Assembly: GCF_004801855.1 (NCBI RefSeq)
Contig: NZ_SSTC01000029.1
Location: 1-49,381, forward strand
Direction of reading: 5' to 3'
Origin: Pseudomonas sp. A-1
Lineage (GTDB): Bacteria > Pseudomonadota > Gammaproteobacteria > Pseudomonadales > Pseudomonadaceae
DNA length: 49,381 nt
The notes beneath the pieces are model-generated. The model had not been told where the DNA came from, searched no databases, and worked only from the letters and a program-made list of their open reading frames with translations. Below are positions 39,804 through 48,005 of this stretch, one piece after another (the first letter of the stretch is position 1; every line of letters starts with the position of its first letter). Position numbers and translations under genes: made by a program.

Positions 39804-40333
39804 CGCATCTTCGAGGCGGTCTGCACTTCCTCGCCGGCGATCATGAAGCGGCCGTAGCCGCGGTGGTGCAGGGTGCGCGGCGCGCTCACCGCCGGGTCGT
39901 GCCAGGCCTGCACCACCTCGAGGACGAAGAAGTCGTAGCTGCCGACCAGTTGGCGATCGACCACCCGGCATTCGAGGTTCGCCCAGCACTCCTCCACCCG
40001 CGGCACCGCCACCTGCGCCGAGGGCAGCGCGGTGAGGCCGAACTTGGCGAACTTGTCAACCTGGTCGCCATGGCTGTTGCCGCAGGCCACCAGCTGGTCG
40101 AGCAGCTCGGCGGTCGGTACGTTGAGCACGCACTCGCCGGTCGCCTCCAGCGCCTTGAAGGAATGGTTGGCCGCGCTGACCACGCAGCCGACCAGCGGCG
40201 GCTCGAACTCCATCATCGTGTGCCAGGACATCGGCATCAGGTTGACCCGCCCCGCCTGCGCGGTGCTGAGCAGCACCACCGGGCCGGGTTCGAGGATGGC
40301 ATAGACTTCGGCCAGGGGCAGGAACTCTTTCAT
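39800..40333 (-). CDS. Flavin reductase-like (FMN-binding split-barrel) protein
   Basis: 177 residues. The FMN-binding split barrel shows PGPVVLLSTAQAGRVNLMPMSWHTMMEFEPPLVGCVVS, where NLMPMSWHT contacts the flavin, and later ECVLNVPTAELLDQLVACG, VEECWANLECRVVD. The family reduces FMN with NAD(P)H for monooxygenases or has other oxidoreductase roles. GGAG 7 nt upstream of the ATG at 40333. Its end overlaps the DUF2784 gene by 4 nt. Partner not identifiable here. Confidence 0.88.
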   Translation of the reverse strand: MKEFLPLAEVYAILEPGPVVLLSTAQAGRVNLMPMSWHTMMEFEPPLVGCVVSAANHSFKALEATGECVLNVPTAELLDQLVACGNSHGDQVDKFAKFGLTALPSAQVAVPRVEECWANLECRVVDRQLVGSYDFFVLEVVQAWHDPAVSAPRTLHHRGYGRFMIAGEEVQTASKMR

Positions 40334-40398
40334 CGGGCAGCTCCGGGCAGGGGAGGATACTGGCCCGATCAACCATAGCCCGGCGGGAGGCATGGCGC

Positions 40399-40587
40399 GT
40401 GGACGACTCGACAGACGCAGCCCCGGAGCGAGAGCGCTGGCTGCTCTACCGCATCGACGACAACGGCAACGAGGTGGCGATGCGCCGCTTCGCCACGCGC
40501 GACGACGCCGAGGCGGCGATGCGCGAGTACGAGGCGCGCGGGCACAAGCAGGCGTATCTGGTGCGCGAGGAGCAGAGGGAGGCGTAG
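40399..40587 (+). CDS. Small acidic/basic hypothetical protein
   Basis: 62 residues starting at GTG (40399) with GGGAGG about 8 nt upstream, spaced well for that codon rather than the out-of-frame ATG at 40392. The charged helix-rich sequence ERWLLYRIDDNGNEVAMRR and DDAEAAMREYEARGHKQAY resembles small SPOR-like or ribosome-associated domains only loosely. There are no Cys residues and no membrane segment. It lies 65 nt from a divergent flavin reductase gene. Confidence 0.6.
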   Translation: MDDSTDAAPERERWLLYRIDDNGNEVAMRRFATRDDAEAAMREYEARGHKQAYLVREEQREA

Positions 40588-40689
40588 TTCGGGTCAGGCC
40601 GCAGGCCGTGACCCGACGACCCACCCACAACAGACGACCTGCCGGCCGCCATGGCGGGTTACGCCGCGTTGCGGCTAACCCGCCCTACG
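40583..40689. repeat. Family C palindromic repeat pair
   Basis: CGTAGTTCGGGTCAGGCCGC at 40583 and GGCGGGTTACGCCGCGTTGC at 40653-40672, continuing GGCTAACCCGCCCTACG. It is the same structure as at 24008-24129, with divergent left arm. It starts inside the end of the 62-residue gene and stops 12 nt before the end of the amidase gene. Confidence 0.75.
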
Positions 40690-40701
40690 CAACTTCCGAC
40701 T

Positions 40702-41496
40702 TCAGATCTTCAGCTCGAACTCGTCGGCATCCCGGTACGCCGGGAAGCGCGTGCGGAACTTGGCCAGCGCCTGCGCCGACAGGGTGACGTGGAACACGCC
40801 TTCGGCCTCACCGGCGTCCAGCAGGCTGTCGCCCATGAAGTCGAGCACCTGGCTGTCGCCGGCGTGCGGGTAGCCGTTGCCGTCGGAGCCGATGCGGTTG
40901 ACCGCCGCCACGTAGCAGAGGTTCTCGATGCCGCGCGCCGGCAGCAGGCGGTTCCACGGGTTGCGCCGCGCCGCCGGCCAGCTGGCGATGTACAGCAAGA
41001 GGTCGGTGTCGTGCGGGTCGCGGCTCCACACCGGGAAGCGCAGGTCGTAGCAGACCAGCGGGCGCACGTTCCAGCCCTTCAGCTCCAGCAGCACGCGCTC
41101 GGTGCCCGCCGCATAGTGTTCGTGCTCGCCGGCCATGCGGAACAGGTGGCGCTTGTCGTAGTGGGCGCAGCTGCCGTCCGGGCGCGCCCAGTACAGGCGG
41201 TTGCGGTAGCTGCCATCGGCTGCCTGGGTGATGACGCTGCCGACCACAACGGCGTTCAGCCGCGCGGCCTGTTCAAGCAGCCAGGCGCGGCTCGGGCCGT
41301 CCTCGAACTCGGCCAGCGCGGCGGCGTCCATGGAGAAGCCGGTGCTGAACATCTCCGGCAGGATCACCAGGTCGGCGCCCGCGGCCTGGTCGAGCAGGCG
41401 GGCGAAATGGGCATGGTTGGCGGCCGGGTCCTGCCAGACCGGGGCGGTCTGCACCAGGGCCAGCTTGAGGTCGGGCAAGGCGGTCAGGTCACGCAT
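40702..41496 (-). CDS. yafV: Omega-amidase/YafV-type carbon-nitrogen hydrolase
   Basis: 264 residues, nitrilase superfamily. The Glu-Lys-Cys triad is Glu48 (LPEMFSTGF), Lys115 (HYDKRHLF) and Cys149 (PLVCYDLRFP); GENLCYVAAVNRIG-like region and the final GDS complete the family signature. YafV-like enzymes hydrolyse alpha-ketoglutaramate or alpha-ketosuccinamate to the keto acid and ammonia. CGGAG before the ATG at 41496. Its neighbour 90 nt upstream is a methionine-type aminotransferase on the same strand, a pair that suggests the glutamine transaminase/omega-amidase route. Confidence 0.9.
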   Translation of the reverse strand: MRDLTALPDLKLALVQTAPVWQDPAANHAHFARLLDQAAGADLVILPEMFSTGFSMDAAALAEFEDGPSRAWLLEQAARLNAVVVGSVITQAADGSYRNRLYWARPDGSCAHYDKRHLFRMAGEHEHYAAGTERVLLELKGWNVRPLVCYDLRFPVWSRDPHDTDLLLYIASWPAARRNPWNRLLPARGIENLCYVAAVNRIGSDGNGYPHAGDSQVLDFMGDSLLDAGEAEGVFHVTLSAQALAKFRTRFPAYRDADEFELKI

Positions 41497-41530
41497 GGGA
41501 ATCTCCGTAAATCCTTGATCGTCGGCTGAC

Positions 41531-41582
41531 GTAGGGTGCGCCATGCGCACCATTCATCCGTGGTGCGCATGGCGCACCCTAC
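41531..41582. repeat. Inverted pair of family A repeats
   Basis: GTGCGC units at 41531-41551 and 41562-41582 in opposite orientation with a 10-nt spacer (ATTCATCCGT). It is structurally the same as 13046-13099 and fills the gap between yafV and ybdL. Confidence 0.8.
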
Positions 41583-41585
41583 CGG

Positions 41586-42734
41586 TCAAACCCGGCACAG
41601 CTTGTCGGCGGCCTGGCGCAGGGTGTCCTCGCGCTTGGCGAAGCAGAAGCGCACCAGCCGCAGGCCCTCGGGCGGGGTCTGGTAGAACACCGACACCGGG
41701 ATGGTCGCCACGCCGTGCTCGCGGGTCAGCCACAGCGACATCTCCACGTCGTTCAGGTCGTCGCGGATCGCCGAGTAGTCGGCCAGCTGGAAGTAGGTGC
41801 CGGGGGTGCGCTTGAAGGTGAAGCGCGAACCCTGCAGCAGGTCGCAGAACAGGTCGCGCTTGGCCTGGTAGAAGGCCGGCAGCTCGGCGACGTGCTCGGG
41901 ATGGGCGGTCATGTAGTCGGCCAGCGCCCACTGCAGCGGGGTGATGCCGCAGAAGGTGACGAACTGGTGGACCTTGCGCAGTTCGGCGGTGAGCGCCGGC
42001 GGCGCCACCACGTAGCCGGTCTTCCAGCCGGTGACGTGGTAGGTCTTGCCGAACGAGCTGACCACGAAGGCGCGCTGGTACAGCTCCTCGTGGGCCAGCA
42101 CGCTGGCGTGCTGCACGCCGTCGAACACCAGGTGCTCGTAGACCTCGTCGCTGATCAGGTAGATCTCGCGCTCGCGGATCAGCGCAGCCAGCTGGGCCAG
42201 TTCGGCAGAGGAAATCAGCGCGCCGCTGGGGTTGTGCGGGCTGTTGAGGATGATCAGCCGGGTGCGCGGGCTGATCGCATCGCTGAGACGCTGCCAGTCG
42301 ATGGCGAAGTCCGGCAGCGCCAGCGGCACGTGCACGCAGCGCCCGCCGGCCAGCTCCACCGAGGGCTCGTAGCTGTCGTAGCAGGGGTCGAAGACGATCA
42401 CCTCGTCGCCCGGGCGCACCAGCGCCTGCACCGCGCAGAAGATCGCCTCGGTGGCGCCGGGGGTGATGGTCACCTCGCTGTCCATGTCCACGCTGCGGCC
42501 GTAGCTGCGGGAGATCTTCGCCGCCACCTGCTCGCGCAGCGCCGGCAGGCCGGTCATCGGCGCGTACTGGTTGTGCCCGGCCATCACGTGGCGACCGACC
42601 GCCTCGCGCAGCGCCTGCGGGCCGTCGAAGTCGGGAAAGCCCTGCGACAGGTTGAGCGCGCCGGTCTGCGCGGCGAGCTGGGACATGGTGGTGAAGATGG
42701 TGGTGCCGACGTTGGGCAGCTTGCTGACGATCAT
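41586..42734 (-). CDS. ybdL: Methionine aminotransferase-type PLP enzyme (YbdL/MtnE-like)
   Basis: 382 residues, class I/II aminotransferase fold. N-terminal LNLSQGFPDFDGPQALREAV, QYAPMTGLPALREQVA, phosphate/ring contacts ITPGATEAIF and DPCYDSYEP, NSPHNPSG, DEVYE and PLP Lys230 in SSFGKTYHVTGWKTGY. Escherichia coli YbdL-type enzymes prefer methionine, His and Phe and use keto-acid acceptors. AGGAACTGCG sets the ATG at 42734. It precedes yafV on the same strand with a repeat in between, suggesting the last transamination step of methionine salvage with glutamine as donor. Confidence 0.92.
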   Translation of the reverse strand: MIVSKLPNVGTTIFTTMSQLAAQTGALNLSQGFPDFDGPQALREAVGRHVMAGHNQYAPMTGLPALREQVAAKISRSYGRSVDMDSEVTITPGATEAIFCAVQALVRPGDEVIVFDPCYDSYEPSVELAGGRCVHVPLALPDFAIDWQRLSDAISPRTRLIILNSPHNPSGALISSAELAQLAALIREREIYLISDEVYEHLVFDGVQHASVLAHEELYQRAFVVSSFGKTYHVTGWKTGYVVAPPALTAELRKVHQFVTFCGITPLQWALADYMTAHPEHVAELPAFYQAKRDLFCDLLQGSRFTFKRTPGTYFQLADYSAIRDDLNDVEMSLWLTREHGVATIPVSVFYQTPPEGLRLVRFCFAKREDTLRQAADKLCRV

Positions 42735-42892
42735 CGCAGTTCCTGAAGGCATGGAGCGCAAGCGGCGAGGATAGCCGATCCGCCGCCCCGGGGCAGCCGC
42801 TGCGCAGCGCGCGGAACTGCCGGCTGCGTCCGGTGCGCCGCCAAAGCGCTGGGCTATGCTGTGACCCGGTCCAGCGAGGAAGGATGCTCCCC

Positions 42893-43933
42893 ATGAACAA
42901 GGCCCAGCGCCGCTCCGAGAAGTTCTTCCGCCTCATCCTGTGGGCGGTGGCCGTGGTGTTCGCCGGCTTCCTGGTCAACCTCGGCGGCGCGGTGGTGAAG
43001 AACCTGCCGCTGGTCGAGCAGCGCTTCACGGTCGAGGACTTCCTCGACGCCGAGGCGAGCCAGCGCATCGAGCAGGAGATCAGGCGCCAGCACGACCTGG
43101 CCCAAGATGCCCAGGACGCCCTGGAGCAGAGCCGCCTCAGACTGGAGGCGGCGCGGCAGAACAGCCAGACCGCCCGCGACAGCCTGAGCGCCTGGCTGGC
43201 CAGCCGCCAGGTGACCCAGCAGGCGGACCGCGATGACGAGCTGCTCAAGCGCACCGAGGCGCTGGAGCACCTGCGCCTGGCCGAGCGCCAGGTGCGCAGC
43301 ACGGTGGAGGCCGAGCAGCAGCACCTGCTCGACGCCCAGCAGGCGCAGCAGCGAGCGCAGCGCCAGCTCGACGCGCTGCGCAGCGCCGCCTTCGATCAGA
43401 TGAGCAGCCAGCAGAGCGCGCAGGAACTCAGGGTGTTCCTGATCCGCCTGGCGATCACCCTGCCGCTGCTGCTGGTCGCCGGCTGGCTGTTCGCCCGCCA
43501 GCGCAAGAGCACCTGGTGGCCCTTCGTGTGGGGCTACATCTACTTCGCGCTGTTCGTGTTCTTCGTCGAGCTGGTGCCCTACCTGCCGAGCTACGGCGGC
43601 TATGTGCGCAACATCGTCGGCGTGGTGATCACCGTGCTGATCGGCCGCCAGGCCATCGTCGCGTTCAACCGCTACCGCCAGCGCCAGCTGGAGGCCGAGG
43701 CCAAGCCCGATGCCGAGCGGCGCCAGGAGATCTCCTACGACACCTCGCTGCTGCGCCTGGCCAAGAAGGTCTGCCCCGGCTGCGAGCGGCCGGTCGAGCT
43801 GGACAACCCGCAGATCGACTTCTGCCAGCACTGCGGTCTCAGCCTGTTCGACCACTGCACGCAGTGCCAGACGCGCAAGAGCGCCTTCGCGCGCTTCTGC
43901 TTCGCCTGCGGCAGCAGCGCGCAGCGGCCGTAG
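42893..43933 (+). CDS. Membrane protein with coiled coil and C-terminal zinc ribbons
   Basis: 346 residues. One helix near residues 12-35, a long coiled coil from about 50 to 175 (repeated QQxxRAQ/LDAQQAQQRAQ), then three membrane segments around 180-275 (LAITLPLLLVAGWLFA, FVWGYIYFALFVFFVELV, NIVGVVITVLIGRQA). The end carries two zinc-ribbon-like Cys pairs: CPGCERPV with CQHCG, and CTQC with CFACG. The topology suggests a cytosolic or periplasmic stalk anchored in the membrane, with metal-bound tail. Similar proteins in pseudomonads are annotated serine endopeptidase-like or hypothetical; no catalytic motif is seen. GAGGAAGGA lies before the ATG. Confidence 0.8.
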   Translation: MNKAQRRSEKFFRLILWAVAVVFAGFLVNLGGAVVKNLPLVEQRFTVEDFLDAEASQRIEQEIRRQHDLAQDAQDALEQSRLRLEAARQNSQTARDSLSAWLASRQVTQQADRDDELLKRTEALEHLRLAERQVRSTVEAEQQHLLDAQQAQQRAQRQLDALRSAAFDQMSSQQSAQELRVFLIRLAITLPLLLVAGWLFARQRKSTWWPFVWGYIYFALFVFFVELVPYLPSYGGYVRNIVGVVITVLIGRQAIVAFNRYRQRQLEAEAKPDAERRQEISYDTSLLRLAKKVCPGCERPVELDNPQIDFCQHCGLSLFDHCTQCQTRKSAFARFCFACGSSAQRP

Positions 43934-43936
43934 CCG

Positions 43937-45271
43937 CTACTTCTTCTTCGCCGGACGCTTGGCGCCGCCGCCCAGGCTGGGCATCTTGCGCACCGCCTTG
44001 ACCCTGGGTTCGCTGCTGTCGATCCAGTTGCCCAGCGGCTTGCCGGCCTTGCCCGGCTTGCCCAGTTCGATCTTGGGTTTCTTGGGCTTCTTCGGCTTCT
44101 TCACCACCTGGCCGTCGATGGTGGTCTGCGGCACGCGGTGGTCGGGGATGAAGTCCGGCTCGTCGCGGCGCGGCAGCACCTGGCGGATCAGCAGCTCGAT
44201 GGCGGCGAGCAGCTGCACCTCGTCGGCGCACACCAGCGAGAGCGCCTCGCCGCTGGCGCCGGCGCGGCCGGTGCGGCCGATGCGGTGCACGTAGTCCTCG
44301 GCGACGATCGGCAGGTCGAAGTTGACCACCAGCGGCAGGTCGTCGATGTCCAGGCCGCGCGCCGCCACGTCGGTGGCCACCAGCACCTGCACCTCGCCGG
44401 CCTTTAAGCGCTCCAGCGCGCGCAGGCGCGCCGGCTGCGGCTTGTCGCCGTGGATCGCATCGGCGCTGACGCCCAGATGCTGCAGCTCGTCGACCAGCTC
44501 GTCGACGCCCTTGCGGGTCTTGACGAACACCAGCACCTGGCCCCAGCGCCGCGCCTTGAGCAGGTGGCAGAACAGCTCGCTCTTGCGCTTCTTGTCCACC
44601 GGGATCAGCCACTGCCTGACCGACTGCGCCGCGGCGTTGCGCGGGCTGACCTCGATGCTCAGCGGGTCGCGCAGCAGCACGCGGGCCAGCTCGCGGATGG
44701 TCTCCGAGAAGGTCGCCGAGAACAGCAGGGTCTGCCGGCGCCGCGGCAGCATGGCGAACAGCTCGTTGAGCTCGCGGGAAAAACCCAGGTCGAGCATGCG
44801 GTCGGCCTCGTCGAGCACCAGGGTCTCCACCTGCTCGAAGCGCACCGCATTCTGGCGAAACAGGTCGAGCAACCGGCCGGGGGTGGCCACCAGCACGTCG
44901 ACGCCCTTGCGCAGGCGCATCATCTGCGGGTTGATGCTCACCCCGCCGTAGGCCGCCAGGGTGCGCAGCGGCAGGTGCTGGCCGTAGACGCGGAAGCTCT
45001 CGTGGACCTGCTCGGCCAGCTCGCGGGTCGGCACCAGGATCAGCGCGCGCACCGAGTTGGGCGCCACCTGCCCTGCCATGCTCAGGCGCTGCAGCAGCGG
45101 CAGGGCGAAGCCGGCGGTCTTGCCGGTGCCGGTCTGCGCCGCCGCCATCAGGTCGCGGCCCTTGAGCACGGCGGGGATCGCCTGGCTCTGCACCGGCGTG
45201 GGCGTTTTATAGTCGAGGGCGTCGAGCGTGCGCAGCAGCGGCTCGATCAGGCCGAGGGAAGCGAAGGTCAT
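43937..45271 (-). CDS. rhlE: DEAD-box RNA helicase RhlE-like
   Basis: 444 residues. Core with Q motif [23 protein letters not shown], Ia [10 protein letters not shown], Ib [65 protein letters not shown] basic Lys/Pro-rich tail ([18 protein letters not shown]) follows, of the RhlE/RhlB-associated type that adds RNA contacts. The start at 45271 begins MTFASLG, as is usual for RhlE; the next ATG nine bases upstream lacks a site. It shares its 3' end region with the convergent zinc-ribbon gene (3 nt gap). Confidence 0.88.
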   Translation of the reverse strand: MTFASLGLIEPLLRTLDALDYKTPTPVQSQAIPAVLKGRDLMAAAQTGTGKTAGFALPLLQRLSMAGQVAPNSVRALILVPTRELAEQVHESFRVYGQHLPLRTLAAYGGVSINPQMMRLRKGVDVLVATPGRLLDLFRQNAVRFEQVETLVLDEADRMLDLGFSRELNELFAMLPRRRQTLLFSATFSETIRELARVLLRDPLSIEVSPRNAAAQSVRQWLIPVDKKRKSELFCHLLKARRWGQVLVFVKTRKGVDELVDELQHLGVSADAIHGDKPQPARLRALERLKAGEVQVLVATDVAARGLDIDDLPLVVNFDLPIVAEDYVHRIGRTGRAGASGEALSLVCADEVQLLAAIELLIRQVLPRRDEPDFIPDHRVPQTTIDGQVVKKPKKPKKPKIELGKPGKAGKPLGNWIDSSEPRVKAVRKMPSLGGGAKRPAKKK

Positions 45272-45337
45272 GGCAGGCAACCGGCAGAAAAACGAGGGCG
45301 CCAGTTTACCTGCAATCGGCGGCCGGCACGGCGCCGA

Positions 45338-45814
45338 TCAGCCGCGCAGCAGCAGGTCGCCCTCGATCGGCACGTAGCGGTCGGCGGCGCGCAGCAGCGA
45401 CTGCGCGGTAAGGCCTGGTACGCCGTAGACGGTGGCCTCGGTGCCGCCACGGCGCACGCGCTCGAGCAGCAGGTCGAAGTCGCCGTCGCCGGAGGCCAGC
45501 ACCACCTCGTCGACCCGCGCCGCGGCGTCGAGCACGTCGATGGTGATGCCGACGTCCCAGTCGCCCTTGGCGCTGCCGTCGCTGCGCTGGATGTACGGCT
45601 TGAGCTTCACGGTGAAGCCGAGCCGGCGCAGGGTCTGCTGGAACTGCTGCTGGCGCGGGTCGCCGCGCTCGATGGCGTAGGCGTAGGCCTCGACGATCTG
45701 CCCGCGCGCCGCCACTTCGCGCCACAGCGCGGCGTAGTCGAAGTGGCAGCCGTGGGCCTGGCGCACGGTGTAGTAGAGGTTCTGCACATCGGCGAACAGG
45801 GCGATCTTCTTCAA
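45338..45814 (-). CDS. NYN (LabA/DUF88) domain protein
   Basis: 158 residues, PIN-like NYN fold. N-terminal Asp motif IALFADVQNLYY (the first catalytic Asp), later KGDWDVGITIDVLDAA with paired Asp, and VVLASGDGDFDLLLERVRRGG with the last acidic cluster. NYN domains are metal-dependent ribonucleases. All acidic positions expected are present, so activity is plausible; the substrate is unknown. It sits 46 nt after the SDR gene and 66 nt before the RhlE gene on the same strand. Confidence 0.9.
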   Translation of the reverse strand: MKKIALFADVQNLYYTVRQAHGCHFDYAALWREVAARGQIVEAYAYAIERGDPRQQQFQQTLRRLGFTVKLKPYIQRSDGSAKGDWDVGITIDVLDAAARVDEVVLASGDGDFDLLLERVRRGGTEATVYGVPGLTAQSLLRAADRYVPIEGDLLLRG

Positions 45815-45860
45815 CGGGGTTCCTTGCGGCGCCGGCGCGGGACTGGCCGGCTGGCCGATT

Positions 45861-46706
45861 CTAGCGCGTCTGCGCCTTCAGCCCGGACAACCGCGGCACC
45901 AGCACCCGTTCGAACAACCGCGGGGCGAAGCGCGCCAGCAGGCGGGCGACCCAGTTGACGTTGGACAGCACCAGCAGGCGCCTGCGGCGCACCGCGCCGC
46001 GGTAGATGGCCTCGGCGGTATCCTGCGGCGCATAGACCTTGCCGACGAAGGGCAGCGGCGACGGCGTCACCGAGCCGTCGCCGACCAGCGCGTGCTTGCG
46101 CAGGTCGGTGGCGGTGAAGCCGGGGCACACCAGCATGACGTTGACGCCACTGCCGTCCAGCTCCAGGCGCAGGGTGTCGAACAGGCCGTGCAGGGCATGC
46201 TTGCTGGCGTTGTAGGCGCTGCGGTGCAGCATCGGCGCGAAGCCGGACAGCGAGCTCATCACGATGATCTGCCCGCGGCGGGCGAGGATGCTCGGCAGCG
46301 CCGCCTGGGTGCAGTGCAGCGCGCCGAAGAAATTGACCGCCATGACCCGCTCGAACACTGCCAGATCGGTCCGGGCGAACGGGCTGCTCTGGGCGATGGC
46401 GGCGTTGTTGACCAGTACGTCGATGCCGCCGAAGCGCTCCACCGCCAGGGCCACCGCCGCCTGCACCGCCTGGGCGTCGGCGACGTCGCAGCGCAGGGCC
46501 AGACTCTGGGCGTTGTGGTGGTCGGCCAGGTGCTGGGCCAGGCTGTCCAGCGCCGCCTGGTCGAGATCGAGCAGCACCAGGCGCGCGCCGCCCTGGGCGA
46601 AGCGCAGCGCCAGCGCGCGGCCGATGCCGGCGCAGGCGCCGGTGATCAGCACCACCTTGCGGTCGAATACCTTGCTGCGGAATACCTTGCGGATGACTCG
46701 GCGCAT
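45861..46706 (-). CDS. Short-chain dehydrogenase/reductase
   Basis: 281 residues, classical Rossmann SDR. Glycine motif LITGACAGIGRALA, NNAAI, catalytic Ser in VMSSLSGF, and YNASK holding Tyr and Lys. Asp in LVLLDLDQ (after the second strand) favours NAD(H) over NADP(H). An N-terminal basic stretch (RRVIRKVFRSKVF) and basic C-terminal half (RRRRLLVLSNVNW, LARFAPRLFERVL) suggest membrane association. AGGAGG 7 nt before the ATG. The substrate is unknown. It precedes the NYN gene on the same strand. Confidence 0.9.
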   Translation of the reverse strand: MRRVIRKVFRSKVFDRKVVLITGACAGIGRALALRFAQGGARLVLLDLDQAALDSLAQHLADHHNAQSLALRCDVADAQAVQAAVALAVERFGGIDVLVNNAAIAQSSPFARTDLAVFERVMAVNFFGALHCTQAALPSILARRGQIIVMSSLSGFAPMLHRSAYNASKHALHGLFDTLRLELDGSGVNVMLVCPGFTATDLRKHALVGDGSVTPSPLPFVGKVYAPQDTAEAIYRGAVRRRRLLVLSNVNWVARLLARFAPRLFERVLVPRLSGLKAQTR

Positions 46707-46737
46707 GGGGCCCTCCTGGCGTGTCCGGAACTTCAGC

Positions 46738-46977
46738 CTACAACAGCTTGTGGCTGCCGTCGCACAGCGGCGGCGTGGCGCTGTGCTTGCAGCCGCAGAA
46801 GTACAGGGTCTCGCTGCGCGGAGCGAGGTAGCGCAGCGGTCGGAAGGGCCCGACCTTGTGCGAGCCGTCGCAGAACGGCTGGCTCTGGCTGCGGCCGCAG
46901 CGGCACCACCAGTATTCCTTGCCGGCCTCGACCGCCACCGCATAGGGGCCGCGCTGGGCGATATGGGGTTCGGACAT
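46738..46977 (-). CDS. Double CDGSH iron-sulfur protein
   Basis: 79 residues with two CDGSH modules: CRCGRSQSQPFCDGSHK and CGCKHSATPPLCDGSHK. Each supplies three Cys and one His for a [2Fe-2S] cluster (C-x-C-x2-S-x3-G/P-x-C-D-G-x-H type). Such short tandem proteins act in redox or cluster transfer, and are cytosolic. GGGAGG 6-7 nt before the ATG at 46977. It is 31 nt upstream of the SDR gene on the same strand, so probably coexpressed with it. Confidence 0.92.
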   Translation of the reverse strand: MSEPHIAQRGPYAVAVEAGKEYWWCRCGRSQSQPFCDGSHKVGPFRPLRYLAPRSETLYFCGCKHSATPPLCDGSHKLL

Positions 46978-47058
46978 GCTGCACCTCCCTCGGGCTGCTG
47001 TGCCCTTCCAGCATAGCCGCCCGACGAGCGGTGGGTACGCCACCCGAGCGCGCCGCCC

Positions 47059-47805
47059 TCAGAATCCGCTCGCCTGCCACAGCAGGCGCAGCGCCATCAG
47101 GGTCACGACCCAGGCGAAGATGCGCTTAAACTGCGCCGCCGGCATGCGGTCGAGCAGCTTCAGGCCGAGCCAGGTGCCGGCCATGCCGGCGAGGATCATC
47201 GCCGCCACCAGCGGCAGCCAGTCCCAGAAGGCGAAGCCGACCGCCGAGAACACCGCCATCTTCAGCAGGTGCTGGGCGCTCATGCAGGCGGCGAAGGTCG
47301 CGGTGGTCGCCAGCTTGTCCATGTCGTGGCGGTGGAGGAAACCGGCCACCAGCGGCCCGGTGGCGCCGACGAACATCGACACCAGGGTGGTGAAGCCGCC
47401 GGCCAGCAACTGCCCGCCGGCACCCAGGCTGCGCTGCCCCGGCTTGGGCCCCCAGACCAGGTAGAGGATGAAGGCGGCGACGCTGAACTGGATCCACTGC
47501 AGCGGCAGCTGGACGACGATCAGCGAGGCCAGCAGCGCGCCACCCAGCGCGCCGAGGGCGAAGCGCCCGAGCAGGCCGCGGTCGATGTGCCGGCGGGTCA
47601 TCCAGGCGCGGTTGCCGTTGGAGCCGAGCTGCACCAGGCCGTGCACCGGGATCAGCGCCGCGGCCGGGACGATGCCGGCCATGATCGCCAGCAGCAGCAC
47701 CCCGCCGCCGATGCCCATGGCGCCGGTGAGCAGCGAGGTGAAGCCGGCGGTGGCGATCAGGATGCCGGCGTCGAGCAGGGAGAGGGATGCGGGCAGCAGG
47801 TCCAT
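47059..47805 (-). CDS. TauE/SafE family sulfite/anion exporter-like permease
   Basis: 248 residues, about eight membrane helices in two repeated halves. Typical motifs: TAGFTSLLTGAMGIGGGVLLLAIM in the first half and GGFTTLVSMFVGATGPLVAGFL in the second, ending MALRLLWQASGF. Members move sulfonates, sulfite or other small anions; the substrate is not assigned. The start at 47805 directly precedes the first helix. It stands alone between the CDGSH gene and a repeat array. Confidence 0.9.
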   Translation of the reverse strand: MDLLPASLSLLDAGILIATAGFTSLLTGAMGIGGGVLLLAIMAGIVPAAALIPVHGLVQLGSNGNRAWMTRRHIDRGLLGRFALGALGGALLASLIVVQLPLQWIQFSVAAFILYLVWGPKPGQRSLGAGGQLLAGGFTTLVSMFVGATGPLVAGFLHRHDMDKLATTATFAACMSAQHLLKMAVFSAVGFAFWDWLPLVAAMILAGMAGTWLGLKLLDRMPAAQFKRIFAWVVTLMALRLLWQASGF

Positions 47806-47897
47806 GGCATGGCTCGAGACAGGAAAGGAGCGGGCATTGTAGGAAGCTGCCGGGAAAGGGGATAGCGAGAGCGCCTGCCTCCCCGCTCCCGATTGAT

Positions 47898-47998
47898 GGC
47901 TCCTGCGCTCTGCGTGGGAGCCCGGGCCATGGACGCTCCGCGTCCAGCCGCAGGAGCGGCCCCGGCGTGCATGCCCACGCGGAGCGTGGGCATGATCA
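47898..47998. repeat. Family D palindromic repeats
   Basis: GGCTCCTGCGCTCTGCGTGG, GGACGCTCCGCGTCC, CCGCAGGAGCGG and GCCCACGCGGAGCGTGGGC, ending ATGATCA. Same set as at 9339, 30562 and 37596. It fills most of the 200-nt gap between hrpB and the TauE/SafE gene. Confidence 0.75.
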
Positions 47999-48005
47999 CC
48001 CCTCC

